Under the pieces are notes generated by a model. The model was not told the DNA's origin, made no database searches, and saw nothing but the letters and a program-made list of their open reading frames with translations. This document shows positions 49,686 through 64,000 of a DNA stretch of 64,000 nt, piece by piece. The DNA lies in assembly GCF_019399895.1 (NCBI RefSeq), contig NC_091875.1:2976001-3040000 (forward strand), given 5' to 3'. Source of the DNA: Cardiocondyla obscurior. Taxonomy: Eukaryota; Arthropoda; Insecta; Hymenoptera; Formicidae. Every line of letters starts with the position of its first letter. Within the stretch, counting starts at the first letter, position 1. The translations under genes and the position numbers were made by a program.

Positions 49686-52600
49686 TACTGTAGGGATACA
49701 GATACTGGGATACATCTCAATATGAGCGTACTCTCTTTCTCTTTTCCTCTCTTCAACTGCGCCAACCACTTTTCTACTTTATTCGCTCTTTCGTCTCCCC
49801 TCGGCTCCGACTCTTTGTCTCCTCGCTAACTTTTCGTCCAATTCAGTTTGCACCGGTGTATTTTTTCCCTCCTCTCGCCCTATTTCCTTCTCGCGAATAG
49901 TAATTATTGAGATTGCGAAAGGGAGACCGTCGGTCTTTCGGAAAAGGAAAAGAGCGACGAGCAAAGAACGGCCGCGACTCGAACGAGGTCCGTAAACCCG
50001 CGGAGCGCGTCGCGCCCGCGTTTTTCGCGATTGCTTCCCCTTTGGCGGGGACCACTTTCTCAAAGCGGGTCGGGTGGATTCGCGAGATAAGTGATGTCAA
50101 TTTTCTCGCGCTCGCGCGAGAAATCGCGACGACGCGGCCGACAGAGATGGCATATTAATCATCTTCCACGACGGCATGACGTATACCGCGAGTACCCTGC
50201 GAGATACACTCCGCAGGAATAATTTAAATATACACATCTGGAGTGCCACCCCCGCCGCAGCCCATTATTCGGCTTACTACTGCCGATATTGCTCGCGCGG
50301 ATGCAATCTTGTTAACTTGGGCCAGCCGTAAAACTTGCGCGCGCGTACGAAGGATGTGTTGCGTTCAGACGCGAGATATTGCCCGCGCTCTCGTTGCCCC
50401 CGGCTTAATTAACAGTTTTCCTATATTAAATTAAATTCGCAGATGAACCGAGCGCGACAGTCTGCCGTTAAAGCGCGTGTGCTTCGACGTTCCCCGGATG
50501 CCTCGCGCGAGAACGTTTGATTTCCCAAGAATTGCCAATTATAACTTCGGGCTTGACTAAGGAAAATCTTTTTTTTTTTTTTCTTTTCCCCTCCCCTTCC
50601 ATATCATACGACGGCGTCATATCGCGTCGATGACCGCGAGGAGAATGAAACTTACCGAGAAGCGATTTGTACCTGAACTAGTCGCGGCGCGATAGACGAT
50701 AGAAAGTCTGGAGGAAAAGAAAAGGAGCGCCGTGATGAGACAGAGTATCGCTCAACGAGTTCAGCTCCGTTCCAAATGAGATCCAGTTCGTTTCCTCCGT
50801 CTTCCGTCAAATTTAGCCAATTTGATCGCGAATTCATTCCGACAAGTCCGAAAGTAATGAGAGAGGGCGAGAGAGTTCTTTGCTTTGTGAAAGCGAATCG
50901 ACGAACGAATTGGTAACGGAGTAGAAAATTAATTGAATGTATGTTGCGCGTCAAAAGAGTCACGTCAAGTTTTTCAAGCTGAATTTTCATTGCGATAAGT
51001 AATCAGACTCGACCTCCAAGAAACAAATGTACATCTTTAAATATGTTAATCAAATAAATTTAATTATCGATTAAATAGGTAGGTAATAAAATAAAGTTAC
51101 ATCTTCAAATGTAACAACCCAGTCTTGACTTTGTCCGTAATACAGATGCGCGATCAACATCATAAATGATTAGCTGTTCGATTTAAAAACGTTTCACGCA
51201 TTTTATAATGTACGACGTGGCGTTATTACATGCTGCATTACGCAAACGACTTTTGTTGCTTTCTGGCCTTCGAAAGAAAATGTAACGTAATGCGATCCCA
51301 AGGGCACATCCTCCGCGCATAAACGACGAGAGTAAAATGTAAATTTCCCACGCGGTTACGGGAAAGATTTAAGAAACTGTTCCCGCTTTTCGCGGGCGTA
51401 AAGCGAAAGCGGCGTAACGCCGTGATCGTAGAACCGCCATTGTCCAACCCTGTAACGCGTTTCTCTAATAATTTATCTCGCTGCCCGTGACCCACGTGCT
51501 CGCGCCATCCTTTTGTTAAGCCGTAAATTAATTCTTTCAAATTGAGCCCTCCCGCTGTAGACTCTACGTCGCAGCCGGGGCCCGGGTCGGGACCGTAAAA
51601 TTTAAATGCGGCGGTAGGAAGTTGAGGCGCAGCTGCTCGAAAATGTAGGAGGCAATGACTCACGAGAAATCCGAATCGCCATGACTCTCCCGAGCGGTGG
51701 GAACTAAAACACTCGTAGATTGAAAGACCTCGGTCTTAAAAGAGAAACAGCGTGTCTTCCCTGATAAAATGAGATAAGAAAGACGTTTTAATGGATTCTA
51801 CGAGAAAGGCTTTTCATAAAATTCGCAATAATTTGTTGAAAGTTCGCGAGCAGCTGTTTAAAAACTTGAGAACTATATTCCCCACTTGCTCCTAACTTTT
51901 TTTGTTTTTTATTTATTCAACTTAATTGCCGTTCTCTTCTCCCCTTAATTAATTTTTATTGCGTTACCGTTAGCTCTAATTAACTTTATCGCTTAGCTCG
52001 CACGGGCTAGCTGCATCGGAGCAAACGCGCCGATTCTGTTATGTTGTGTGACTCATGCATAAAGAGACTTCCACGAAGAACTCTTGCTCGTTCTTTAGGA
52101 AGACACGCTGATTCAGGAAGATCCTTGAAAGCCTCTTCTTTCCTCCGCGAAGAATTACTTATGAATCAACGTATCTGCATCTCGTACAAATGGAAATTTC
52201 GAGCGTCGCGGTGTCAGTTGTAGTAGCTCTCAACTTCCTCGAGTTACAATAACTCCGTTTTAGTTAGAATACTTAACGTTATAAAAAAAAAAAAAAAAAT
52301 TTATTATTTTTCTTTTTTTTTTTTTTCAAAATCTTTCAAGGATTTTTTATCGAAGACTCAGCGATGCGCGAAGATGATCATTGAACAACGGCAGGACGTG
52401 ATAAAACAGTAATATACGAAGCCATGTGTGTAAATTTCTTTTTCTTTCCCCTGCCGAAAAATATTGAGGTGTCGAAAGAGACTCTTCTCGCAGCCAAACC
52501 TATACCAGATCCCGGCAGCCTGTGTCAATACCAATCTTCTCATAGCATCGTTCGCACAATCCTGTATCGACATCGCCGCCAGCACACGTGAAAATACAGC

Positions 52601-55600
52601 CTCGATCGATCCGCGTTCCCTTTTTTTCTTTTTTCTTTTTTCGCTCTTTCCTGTCTGCTCATTCGTTTGGCGAACGAAATACAAAAGGCCTCGGAATCGC
52701 CGTGTGGGTACCACCCAGGCACTTCTTTTCGATTAACATTTGCCCGCGCGCGAGAAACTGGAAATTCTTTTCAGCAAGAACTCGGAGTGGCTGTGCCAGT
52801 TAACGTTAAATTTCAGAAAATAGAGCGCCACCCTTAGGAACACGACAAAGTCGGCGTGTACCGGGGCGTAATGGACACCGGCGTGTATGACATTCGCGCA
52901 GAAGCGTGGCGGCGCGAGACGTTTTCCCGCTCGTTAAAACGTACTTTATTTTCAGCGTCGGCAAAACACCTGGAACAGGCGGCCAGCGACCTCGTTCTCG
53001 AGAGATTAAAATTTATGCCAGACCTACGTTGCCGTTCTCGACCTGCACCTGCTGCCCCGCCGCCGTCGGCCGCGCTATAATCTTATCGAACGACGTTGAT
53101 CCGCCCCGGCCCCGGTCGTTGCCACTGCTATTGTTGTAGGTCGGAATGGAATTTCGCCCTTACACGCCCGGTGCTTTCATACGCGGCGGATGTGCGCACG
53201 GGAGAATCTTCAACCTTAACCTTTAAAACTCCCGACTAATAAATATTGCATAAATTCGAGCGACAAAGAAAAACGACGCGGTAGCCTGAAATTGAATACT
53301 GCTGAAAACGAACCTCGTGCAAACTCAAAATATCTCTAAAGACCTATAGACGAAATCTTCTTTTAAATTCCGTACGCATGTTTGATCCGAGCGATTTAAA
53401 AAAAAAAAGTGAAGTCAAACAATCCCGTTGTTGGCAGAATCTCGGACGAATTTATTTAAGGTAATTGCTTTTTAATTTGCGACCCTTTTTTTTTCCTTGC
53501 TTTACTAAAGCCGATCGCGTGCACAAAGAAACTCAGGCTCTGTCGCCGTTGCGACCGGGTCTCTGCGAGTCGCAACAAAGCCGCAACCGACTCGGAGGCC
53601 CATTCGCGTTAACACGTCGTCGCATAAAGCGTTACCGTGAGTATTTTTAGTGCATCAGGCCGGAGCGAACTAGACGAACAGGATGGCTACAAAACAGTTC
53701 CTAACGAGACCGAGCTTAATCCAAGCTTCGCCTTGCTATATCGCATTTATTTTTATTTTTAAGATGTTTTACTAAATTAAAAAAAAAAAAACCTGGTTTG
53801 TTCTGCAATTTTTTGCGTTACGCACCAACTTTTTAAGATAAGAACCCTGTTATTCACTCACACGCTTATTAATCACGAATAAATTGCAGAGATCTAACGT
53901 GAGTTCTCCTTTTGTTTTTTTTTAATTTTTTACTGATTAATCTATCAATGTTGCGTCGTTTGTTTCATATTACAAATTTAATTATTATTTATTCTCACAT
54001 AAAATTCAATTAATTACCTTCCCTATATGAACGCTCGTTAATAAAGGTGTACGTGCACAAAAAGTTCGTATTGAGCAAGTCCGAGGATTATTTACTGTGG
54101 TTTTTCACAAACGATATACCTCTCGTATACATCTTTTAATGCCTGACGGTTTCTCCGAAACGAACCACAATTCAGCCTTTTAATGAGTTAAATCGCTGGT
54201 ACAATTAGTCATTCGGAAATGAGCTGAAGTCGTATAATATCGTTGAAGATAAATGTATAGTTTGCCCGATGCACGTATCGTCAGAGGTTATCTCGTGAAA
54301 TTTTCTTTCAAAGAATCGTATCATTATCTACAATATGAAATATAGCCAGGAAATGCTGTTGTATCAGAGAGACACATGATCAAGCTATGAAAACCTAATC
54401 TAATCGCAATTACTTATACAAAATATAAAATGTTCTAATTTATGTATGTCGACGAAAAAATCCGTATCTCGAAATAAAAAAGAAAAGTTAATTAACGCGG
54501 TACACTAATACATAAGTCAGCGGGATAACGATTTTCAAGCCCGATTCTCGTTTTCACGTTAACGTAAATGAAGAAAACGTCGACGTCTTTCCTGAATGAT
54601 TAATACTTCCATTCTAACGTGGAATCGTTGTCGCTCGCGCGCAGATATCAGATGCCGATATATCAGAGAGGGAAAAAAAAAAAAAAAAAAGTGGAGCAAT
54701 TCATTGTTCTTTCGCGGCATGTGCGAGAGGCTCGTGTGGCCGTTCGGAATTCGAGAGAGGAAGCGAAATTCTATGTCGAAGCCGACCGGTTATTTATTAT
54801 CGCAGCTGGTTCCTTTTATTTCCCGCGTTTACGGCGAGACCTCGTGAATAAAGCGACCGCCGTTTTCACGTGTGCCTAAGCGCCACCGAATTTGCATGAG
54901 GATAGAAGGCCGAAACGACCGCAAACGTGGACAAGCCACCCGCCGTTGTTGCGCCGAGAGAGCGCTCGCGTGCGATTTTGTCGTGCATTATCCGAGCGCT
55001 TGAAAACGGGCAGTTCCTCCCCCTTCCCTCCCCCGGCTCGTCCTGCTCGCGAAGTAACTTCTTTCCGCGCCGTAATTTTAATACAAATTATTTAAAAACT
55101 CGCTCTCTCCCACGCCGGGGCCGTACACTCTCGCGGACTTCGCGTGCGATCGCCTCGAGCCCTCGAGCGGCATCGGCCGTCGAAAAAAAAACGCGCAACG
55201 GCGGCGAGGCTCTGTTCACCGTGAGAAACCGTGCACGTGCGCGACTCGGACGGCCAAGACTTTTCGCGTTTAAGTTCGAAGGAGCAATCACTTATTCATA
55301 GCGTGAGCACGCGAGCGAGTTGTTGCTACCGCCGACGCGACGATAGCCGGCCGACATCGATTTGTTCTTGAGAAAACGAGGGTGGGACCGGAGAGAGAAA
55401 GAATATCTACGTGTTCGACGCGGAGTGCATTCGATTGAAACTTCTTATCGATTATCTCGGATTTTCATAATGCGTGCGTTATACGTGTATTACTTTTTTT
55501 TTTTTTGTTTTGCAATTTTTTTTTTTTCTTAGCTAAGTGTAGTCTAATAAAGAGACTGTAATTGTTAGAACGATGATAACGATAATGTGCAGACAATTGG

Positions 55601-58600
55601 TGTGACATACATTAGCGCTCCGGCAATTTCTCGTTTGCGATTAGCGTTTTCGTGCTAAGTTCTCATGTTAACCGCAATTTGCGGACACGTAAAGGTTTGC
55701 CTTTCACGTGGCAGCGGGATTATTTTAAGAAAATTAATGCGCTACGTAAAATGCCGATATTAGCGTCTTACGACGGCAAGTTACGAGTAAATTATGCAAA
55801 ATCGGCGTAATACCGAGAACATCGTGCATACGTGCACATTTTTTTTTGTTTTCCCTCTCCGCAAAACATAATGTGTATAAAACATAATCCACGAGTTGAA
55901 TCCGAAATGACACGGTTTCCTTTGAGCCGCGAAATTTTGTATGCGCTTCGCAATTAAATCCCCCGAAATATATCCCTCGATTCCGCGTACGACGCGTCTG
56001 TAACAGGAGTACGAGCGCGCGTTCGTAGATTCAACGAAGGTGGCTTTAACGCGACACCGCGGGTGTCCGATCGATACAACTACCCTCGCGTGCGCGCAAA
56101 ACATCGTAAGAATTGCGGCATTTAATCATCCGCGCGAGCATAGGCGGGAACGGGGATGAGGAGCGAGATATATTTTTCAATATTTTTAACCGGTGAATCA
56201 ATTTGCGTTGGCGATGAATCAAAACAAGCTCGCTTAGTGCCCGCCTGACGCGGCACATTGTCGACATTTGTCTTCCCCTAATCTACGTCTATGACGACAA
56301 TGGAAAAAAAAAAGAAAGAAAAATAATAAAAAAAAAAGAAAAAAAAAGAGAAACGACCTGACGAAACAAAGCGAACTCGCGAGAGCGATCTAGTTTTCTA
56401 TCGGCCTCATCCCCTTTGTCTCTCGTCGCAGCGTTATTTTCGAACGGGTCGAGCAAGCCGGAAACCATGCGAGTCGCTATTAATCTCGCGATGCCACGCC
56501 GAAGATACTAACTCGAATTCGACGCCGTCGACAAACGTATGATGAATTATTCCCGCGGTCTTGTACGGGTTCTGTAAAATCTTGTACGGTCATTGCTTGC
56601 ACGCTGCCAGCGAAAAGTGCAGGCGAGCGACATTGTCAAAATTAAATTGCCGCGCGAGAGAAAGAAAAAAATTAAAAAAAAAAAGAAAAAAAAGAAAAAA
56701 AAGTTGAGGATTGTATGTAACTCGTAGATGCATAATTTGCATCGAAGTCCGAGATCCCCTGTCAGCTTATACTCGCACGAAATATCGCGGACGGACAAAT
56801 TCGTCGAGCTTGCATGTACAGTACCTGACTCATCGCATTTTTCAGCCGGTATTTAACAGAAAGGCACGTTGGTATTTAAATGTGACCGTCTCTCGATTAA
56901 ATGCCGGTACAATGACTCGGCGAGGGCGCTCAGCGTGGCGCACGATATATAGACGAAAAGTAGACGAGTCACACAGCAGTTAGGAGACTTTCCGGTACGG
57001 TCATCGTTCTTTCTGTCATCATTATCCGCCTTACACCTCGTTCAGCTTGTTATTGTGACTCACCTTCCCTGTTCCTGACCTGAGCGAAAAAAAGTACAGG
57101 ACGAACGAGGGAACGGAAGGGCCGCGGTCCCCTTTCTCGCCGGTGAATCTCCTCGCAGCATCGATCCTGCGGTCCTGAAAGGAGCCGGCCATGAACCTCA
57201 CAAAGAGACACACGGCCGCCTCCCTCCGGTGCATCATTCGACCATCTCCTTCGACTCGTGATACTCTCTTACTTTTACAGGCCCATTGCTTTTTCTCGCC
57301 CTATCTCCCATCGATAACGATCGGCGATTTAGCGGCGACTTGCCGAAGCAGGCCAGCCCTCCTCGCCGCACTCTTTTCGTTCGCGAAGCGCGCAAAGCGC
57401 TCATTATACGTCGTCATTATGCTGTCCTCGCACGACCGAGTTTTTCCAGTACATCGTGGCGAAAGGGCGTTTGCTCTCGCGTTACCGCGGACGCGGGCAG
57501 AGAAACGCCGTGTCGAATTACTCGCGACGCCCAAGAGACGTATCATATCCATAAATTTCACGGCTGAAGCGAAGAACAATGGCGCTATCGCGAGTGCATA
57601 TTCGATGTATTAAAGAAAAAGAAAAAAAAAAAAAAAAAAATTATGTTTATGCAGCACCGTGCAGCAGCATGCGCATAATGCAACATTCGAGCGGCTTGAC
57701 CATCGGCCGTTTATCCCACATCGAAGAGCGTTTTTCTCGGTGGGTCCCGGTAAAAAGAAAAGAAAAGGAGGGAGAAAGAGACGAGGAGACGAGCTGAGGA
57801 ATAGCGCTGCTTGCGTAAGAAGGAGACAGCTCACGAGGATCGGTCCGATGCTGCGAGCCAGGTGCATTGACTTCGTTCCACGGCAAACCGGATGTCGGAG
57901 CCCGACTACCTGCCCTATCTCCGCTGCGCTTTTCTTCGGATTCGAACTTTGTGGCCTGCTCCGTGACACAAACAGTCCTGTTTTACTATTCCCGTAATCG
58001 AAGAGTACCACAATATTGGCCGGCGTTCAAGCATCTCGCGCGCACGAGAAATGTGCTTTATGCACGTGAATTCTTATTTCTTCCTCCACGCAAATCTCTG
58101 ACAGCATTAGACGGGACATCTGATACGAACGGTGACATATCGACTCTATTATTCGTGCTAAAACTTTGCGGAATACCTCCGAATTTTTTTTTTCTTTCTT
58201 TTTTTTTACGAGAAAGCGGAAAGACGTTTATCTCGAAAATAAAACGTCGGAGGTTCATGGAAGAGCGAAACTTCGATTCTCAACGGCGGGACTTTTTTTT
58301 TTCCCGTGCGATCGCGAAGTGCGCTTCAATCGCGGTGAATGTATTCGCGGGTGAAAAATATGCGAAACTCCTCGCGGCCTATTGAACAACGAACGGCGAC
58401 GGGCGTCCCTCGTGTGCAGTATAAAGATACTTATCGTACGAAGACGGCAGTAAATACTAACGCCCAAAAGTCGTGAGCCTAACGAATAATAGACCCGTCT
58501 TACCCAACTCGTTCTCTTTGTTATACCCGGATCACGAAAGTGCAATGACCGACCCTGAGCCAGAGTCATCGACAAAACGGGTAGGCGATTCGTTATTGTC

Positions 58601-61600
58601 TTATTCTCTGTTTAACCCCGCTGCACCTCGTTTAAAGTGCGCCACGATGACGCGTGCGACGCAAATGAGAGGGAGCTGCATTTTTTTTTTTTTTTTTTCA
58701 CTTTCCATTTCGGAACGAGCGTCTAATTTTTGTACTAAATAATTAATAAATACGAATCGAAATATATCTTTGTACTATTATTTTCGACCTGAAACTTTTC
58801 GGTTTGCGCTTGCACGAAAATCTCCGTCATTCGGTTTCAAAATCCATTACTTGCTTGACGATTTTGTTATCAATTAAAATACATGTTATCGAAATTGTAA
58901 ATAATTTAAAGTTTTATATGGGAGGGATTTTTTTTTCATTAACGATTATGTCGCATGTTATGTAACGTTGGGAACTTTTCTTCTTATTAATTTATTATCA
59001 TTAAAAAAAAAAATTTTTTTTAATTCAATAACGAACACGAAGCAACGACACGTGCATGCAAGAGAGCATCATTATTCTCAGTCCCACGCGATTTGCATCG
59101 ATCAGTGTCTGCCCTTCGAGGAAACCAGAACGAAACGGACGGCCGCTCGATCTGGGTGTTGGACGGTTCGCCTCGTTTCTTCGCCTCGTAAAAATGCACG
59201 CGACGAGGCCGAATAAGCGTCGCGAAAGAGATGGTATCGTCGCCGCGTTCGGGGACTTTGCGCGAACAAAATAGAAACGGTTAGCACGCGGGCAATTACG
59301 AGATACGCTTTAACGTTTCGCGGAGGATTACGCTATTAATTCGAGAAAGGGGAGGGTGGGGAAGGATGTTGCAATCAATGTCAATAACGAAAATAACTAC
59401 GGGAGAATATATGGCCGGATCGGAGACAAGAGGCGGGCGCGCGTCTCGTCCTAACGACTCTCCCAAACTACGCGCGGTCGTAACGAGCACAAAGGGCCGT
59501 TGACAGTGTTAGCGCCCGTCACCTTTTCACCGACGACCACGTCGTCACGCGACCCCGGTAATTAAATACGCGAGCGATACACCAAACACCGCCGCACCGT
59601 GCCGCGGACCTTCTGGTCCTCTCTCACAAGGCGGCGGAGGCTATTTGTTCGCGCTTCGGGACGTAATACTGCGCCGTGCGAGCCGTGTGTGCGAACGGCT
59701 TTCGTCGCGGAGGCGAGAATTCGAAGACGAAGTTTGTCGGCAAATCAAATTTGCGGCCGTGCGTTGTTAACGCTCGTTGTTAACGCCCGTGATACGCGAT
59801 AGCCGGAGAAGCGCGACGAGAAGTTACCGCGACACGTCCTGTTTCAGTTGAAGTCCTCCGCGCGGTTTCTCGTCACAAAAGAAGACTCGGAGGCGTAAAA
59901 TATTTTTAATGAAGTTGCGAATATTTGGATTACAAGGTAACCCCGCGATTCGTGCGATTCCTCACGCGTATTACACTCGCGTTAACGTATTCGACTGGGG
60001 CGAATCGTCACGTAATCCGAAGACGTCGGCGAGACGCAGATAATTACGAGGAGAAAAAAAATCTCTCAAGAGAATTATGCGTCCTACTCGCGATTCAGAT
60101 CATGTATTTCAACGAATAGACGACGAGCGGGAAGGATAAAAATTTTTTTTTTCTGCGGACTGTTTTATTCGATTTTTCCCCGTGACTTTCGGACGGCACG
60201 AAGAAATTGCACGACTGAGCCCGCCGGTACGTCCGTAACAATAGCCATTAAGTAGTTTGTTTGCACTGAGAAATTCACGACGAAGGCGCTTCGAGCGGTT
60301 CATTCTCATCCGACCTGACGAGTCCTTAAGGACTTTCGAGACGATCTTCGCGACGCGGGGAACGGCGCTTTGTTCCACCGCGTCACATTTCCACGTAGCG
60401 TTATTCCCGTTTCTCACTCGAGGTGGTTATCCAGCTAAGGTTTCGTGGGGCGTCAGCAGACAAATGTAAAAGAGTCGAGGGTCGCCGTGTCGTAAAACAC
60501 GAGAACGGAGACGCCCTCAGAAAACGCGTCTGAGGAATTTATAAGATGCCGCGTACACGTGGCCGTCGTCGTGATTTCGCGCGCATGAATCGCGGATGCA
60601 GTCTCGCCCTCGAATTATACAGGTGCAAATAATCAAATATCTTTCGCGCAAATCGTTCGATTGCTGTGCCTATACGGACGAATGATCGATTGACCCATTA
60701 GCGCGGCTATCTGCAACGCTCTTGCCGCCGCACGTAACAAGGAATAATTTATTTCAATTTCCTACACGTCAATATTGATATGCGCACGCCGAACGCATTC
60801 GTGATGTGCCGGCGAAGCCGCCGGCTCGGGAAAAGGAAAAATCGATACGCTCGCTGGGAGGGACGGTGGAATTACGATAATAGCGAAAACGTAATTTTCA
60901 GGAAATTAAACGTTCAGCGCAACGCCGCATGAAAATTTATTAATATGCCGCTGCCGTTTTACACCTCGCCCATTGTTACGATCATTCATTGGAGAGAAAA
61001 AAAAAATTAAAAAAAAATAATAATAAAAAAAAACAAGAACAAAAAAAAAACGTGGACCGTTCCTGCATTTGTATTCTGGAATGAAGTCAATAAAGTTTTC
61101 TATTGACGCGACGAGGGCTACGAGGAAGATCCGCGACGTCCGACGTCCGATAACTGGCGCCACGAGATTTAATGAAACTTTTCTCGCGAAATTACTTAAC
61201 TTTGGTTTCGCTGTACATGCCAAATTAATTTTGCGAGAGAAAAGTGATAGGCCTGACGGAGCCTTCGCGATTATCTTCGTAATCGCGTCAGCTTTGCGCA
61301 CGTCGTATCTTAAGAAGACACTTATCGGAAACATGCAACACGGACGAGAATGAGCGCATCTGTTGCCGGAACAGTAATTGCAGCCGCGAGTCGGATAGGT
61401 ACGACGGCGGACGCACGTGTACGACGTACTGAACGTGAACCTATACGCTTTCTAATGCCCGTATTATAGTACTGTACGAGAAGGTGGCAGGCAACACCTA
61501 CGCCAGAAGTGTGCGACATACGATGCGCTTGTAAAAAATCTCAAAATCTTTCCCGGACCCTTGAAATTGATTATTATAATAAAATATAAATTTTTATCTT

Positions 61601-64000
61601 TGCAAAATTAAAGAAAAAGCCTGATTTAATACCTCCACCCTGCTTTATCTCAAATATCTACTCTCGTTGCAGACGTGCTCCTGCGCGCGAGATGACGATT
61701 TAACTCTATTAATTACGGGATCGTTGTCATCAACGGCACTAACCATAATTCGTACGTTTACTCGTCATTTCCGTTGTCAATCGATCGACTTCATACTCCC
61801 GGCGTGAGTCCACGACGCGCGCGGTGGATACCGAGTATAACAACGTAAAATCAACCGGTTTAATAAAGCCGAGCGAGCGTAATACCTCATCCCGTACCGC
61901 CTTGAGCATGAGCCTCGTATCCGCCGGAGAGCTACCTCGAGGGCTACCGTAGGACGACTTACGGCAGGCTAATATCCGAGTTGTGCACCCCTGGGCCTAG
62001 GCGAACGGCACGAGAAAGACCCTCGCCCTCGAACGTGAGCCGCGCAGTAATTACGTAGGGGAGAAGCGCCGCTCCATTGTTCTACGTTAGTTCTGTATAG
62101 CAGGTAATGGGCACTTATACGCCGGTAGCTTCCGCGACGCGCGAAGGCTTTACATCGTCGCGGGAATTTCGCCGGGCCGGGTATTACACCGATCGATATT
62201 ATTACGCGAGGCAGTCATTTCCCCGTCGCCGATACTTCCACCGGCCAATATTTCTCATCCGTGCGTGCGTCCTTCGCGACGGTCGATTACTCCCGACGCG
62301 TCTGGCGCAGATAAGACACGCAGGTAATTCGGCGCGATTTCGCGCGAAACCTTTCGCCGCTCTTCGCAGAAGCGGGTTGCAACGTTCGGGAAGGCAGAGA
62401 GACCGCGCGACCCCGTTCGCAGCCGTCTATTTAATTAGCTTCGAGGCTTCCTCCCTCGTCTCAATTCGTCCGCGTAATGGAGGCGAGCGGTACGAAGTCG
62501 AGCACCCGGGGGAAGCTTTCTCTCGCGCGGCTTTTAGATAACGGCGAAACTTCGCGCCGTGAAATACGCGAGACAGTCGCCGGTAACGCGCGTTCGGCGA
62601 GCGTTTCGCCTCTCGTCGACTCGCGGATATCTCGTTACGCGAATTGCTTCGACGACTCGGGCGCGTTAATGCCCGCGTACGAACGCTGATTCGCGACGGG
62701 GCTCATCGATCAACGTCGGGCTAAATCCTACGTGCGGGATACGCGCGTGTGATTTATATTATAGGCTCGCGGCTGCACCGTATATCGCTGCCGGCGTTAA
62801 AAACCGCTTGATAAGCGCCGGCAATTCATTGCGCGGGATCAATCTCGAGCCTAATGTCAATACGCGCGCGGACGCAGAGAGCTGTTACGCGCCCGTGCTC
62901 GACTCTCTAATCAGCGTGCTGCACGGTACAATAGCGGCGGGATTGTAATCTGATAGTTGGGCAGGTTAGTTACGTTCGCGATACGAGAGAAATTGACTGC
63001 GGTGACCACGTTTCAATCACCGGCCACGAGAGTTTCCCGTACGGCAGAATTTCAAGTTCCCGCAAGACAGCGCTCGTCTTCCTAATCCCTTAGCGAGAAA
63101 CCTATTTAACGCGGTGAACGTGCACCCCGAACGCGTCTCGAAAATGTAGAAATCTATGGCGGGGAATTTCGACGTGATATCGCAACGTCGTGAAATCTCG
63201 CGTGAAAACGTCACCCGCAAGACGTGCATCGTCGATCGACACGGTTCAAGTGCGAAATATCCGCAGTTGCCGAGGAAAGCGAGGGAACGTCGAGAGCGGG
63301 ATGAGGGGGTGAGAATACAACGCCCGCATGCGAGAGCCGATTTACATGGAGGCGGAACCTTACGTGCACGCGTACCCGGACGGATGCGTACGTATCGCAG
63401 CTGGAAATGCGCTTCCCAGGGACTCTCGCCTCCCAGCCCGCCGTGAAATTCGCGCGTTCTACGGAATCTCGCGCGGGGGCAAAGGCCATCGTTCGTGCGT
63501 AGCTTGGCGCCGATCTACTTAAATTTGCGAAACTGATTACCAACGAGGCGAGATCAGCGCGCGGAAGCCTACGGTATCTCGGGACCTTCATCCTTGACAC
63601 GATCGCGAAGATGCAACCGCCCATGCACCGTGCACGCACGAGTCACGGATTCGCGCGGGCACAAACCGACAAGTGGAAAAGATCGACGATAGATACGCAC
63701 GCGAGACGCGAGAGTGCTTCACGACTCGCGGCGTTCGTTAGAAAAGGAAATAATTATTCAAGTCATATCGCAGAACAACGGGCAGAGGTTACACGTAATG
63801 CTGGCAATGTGATAATAAGTGTACACATGCGCGCGTCGTTAACTTTTAAAGGCAACTAGCAAACAATTTCTCTTATCTGCGCGGGAAGAACGTCATATTC
63901 TTCTCCACTTTAAAAGTGATCTCCACTTTAAAAGCGAAGAACGGAAAGTTTCCTGAAAGTTCTCAATATCGCGCCTTCTGTCTTTATTAAACTTCGCAGA
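49686..64000. other. CpG-rich noncoding region, right part
   Basis: About 14 kb with high CpG density, strongest from about 59 kb to the right edge. Many short frames rich in Arg, Ser and Ala occur in all frames, which is the signature of GC-rich noncoding DNA. A-runs and T-runs punctuate it (for example 54669-54690, 56646-56702, 57616-57640). No exon, RNA gene or transposase fragment is supported. A perfect 9-bp hairpin TTTCTCGCG/CGCGAGAAA with a CTCG loop lies at about 50102-50123. Confidence 0.55.
53668..53802. repeat. Dispersed repeat, copy 2 (possible MITE)
   Basis: Same orientation as 40382-40508. It starts AACTAGACGAACAGGATGG and ends ACCTGGTTTGTTCT, with the shared interior block AAGATGTTTTACTAAATT. 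Downstream similarity (TTGCGTTACG) continues for about 20-30 bases, so the true right boundary may be later. Confidence 0.4.

Noticed and set aside
57867..58385. 172-codon plus-strand frame
   Set aside because: Composition is driven by poly-T (Phe-rich) and CpG-rich stretches; no family resemblance and no supporting splice or start context.
62107..62541. 144-codon plus-strand frame near the right edge
   Set aside because: Arg-rich frame in the most GC-rich stretch, with competing frames on both strands; no recognisable motif.

Overview
The window is nuclear DNA of an insect, almost certainly a hymenopteran and probably an ant. The evidence is spliced genes with GT-AG introns, an insect vitellogenin with a tandem neighbour, an insect-type ionotropic receptor, many long A/T homopolymers, and abundant CpG without obvious depletion. 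The species cannot be fixed from the sequence alone. All recognised protein genes lie on the minus strand in the left 35 kb.

Layout: (1) 1-147 holds the promoter and first exon of a second vitellogenin gene that runs off the left edge. (2) 1733-8258 is a complete seven-exon vitellogenin gene, reconstructed here at 1805 residues. (3) 10603-14056 is a complete eight-exon PLP enzyme of the ethanolamine-phosphate / 5-phosphohydroxy-lysine phospho-lyase family (486 residues), with a likely 5' UTR intron and promoter up to about 15.0 kb. (4) 16903-18672 is an intronless divergent ionotropic receptor (589 residues). (5) 19345-19426 is tRNA-Ser(AGA). (6) 19.4-27.0 kb is AT-rich intergenic DNA with a small palindromic transposon-like insertion and a diverged duplicated segment. 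(7) 27426-34586 carries 20 coding exons of ZSWIM8, the cullin-RING ubiquitin ligase receptor for target-directed microRNA degradation. Its N-terminal exon or exons were not found. (8) 34.6-64 kb is about 29 kb of CpG-rich sequence with no coding exon I can support. It may be the first intron of ZSWIM8 or intergenic DNA.

The genes do not form a pathway. The vitellogenin pair is the clearest local relationship: same orientation, same 31-base first exon, matching TATA spacing and homologous upstream DNA including a shared CACGCGTG motif, so these are tandem duplicates with a common promoter architecture. The most unusual observation is at the end of ZSWIM8. The UGA stop is followed by C, and the same frame stays open for another 114 codons of proline/histidine-rich sequence, which makes it a candidate stop-codon readthrough gene. 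All exon joins were derived by hand from splice signals, reading-frame phase and family knowledge; no alignment or transcript data were available.
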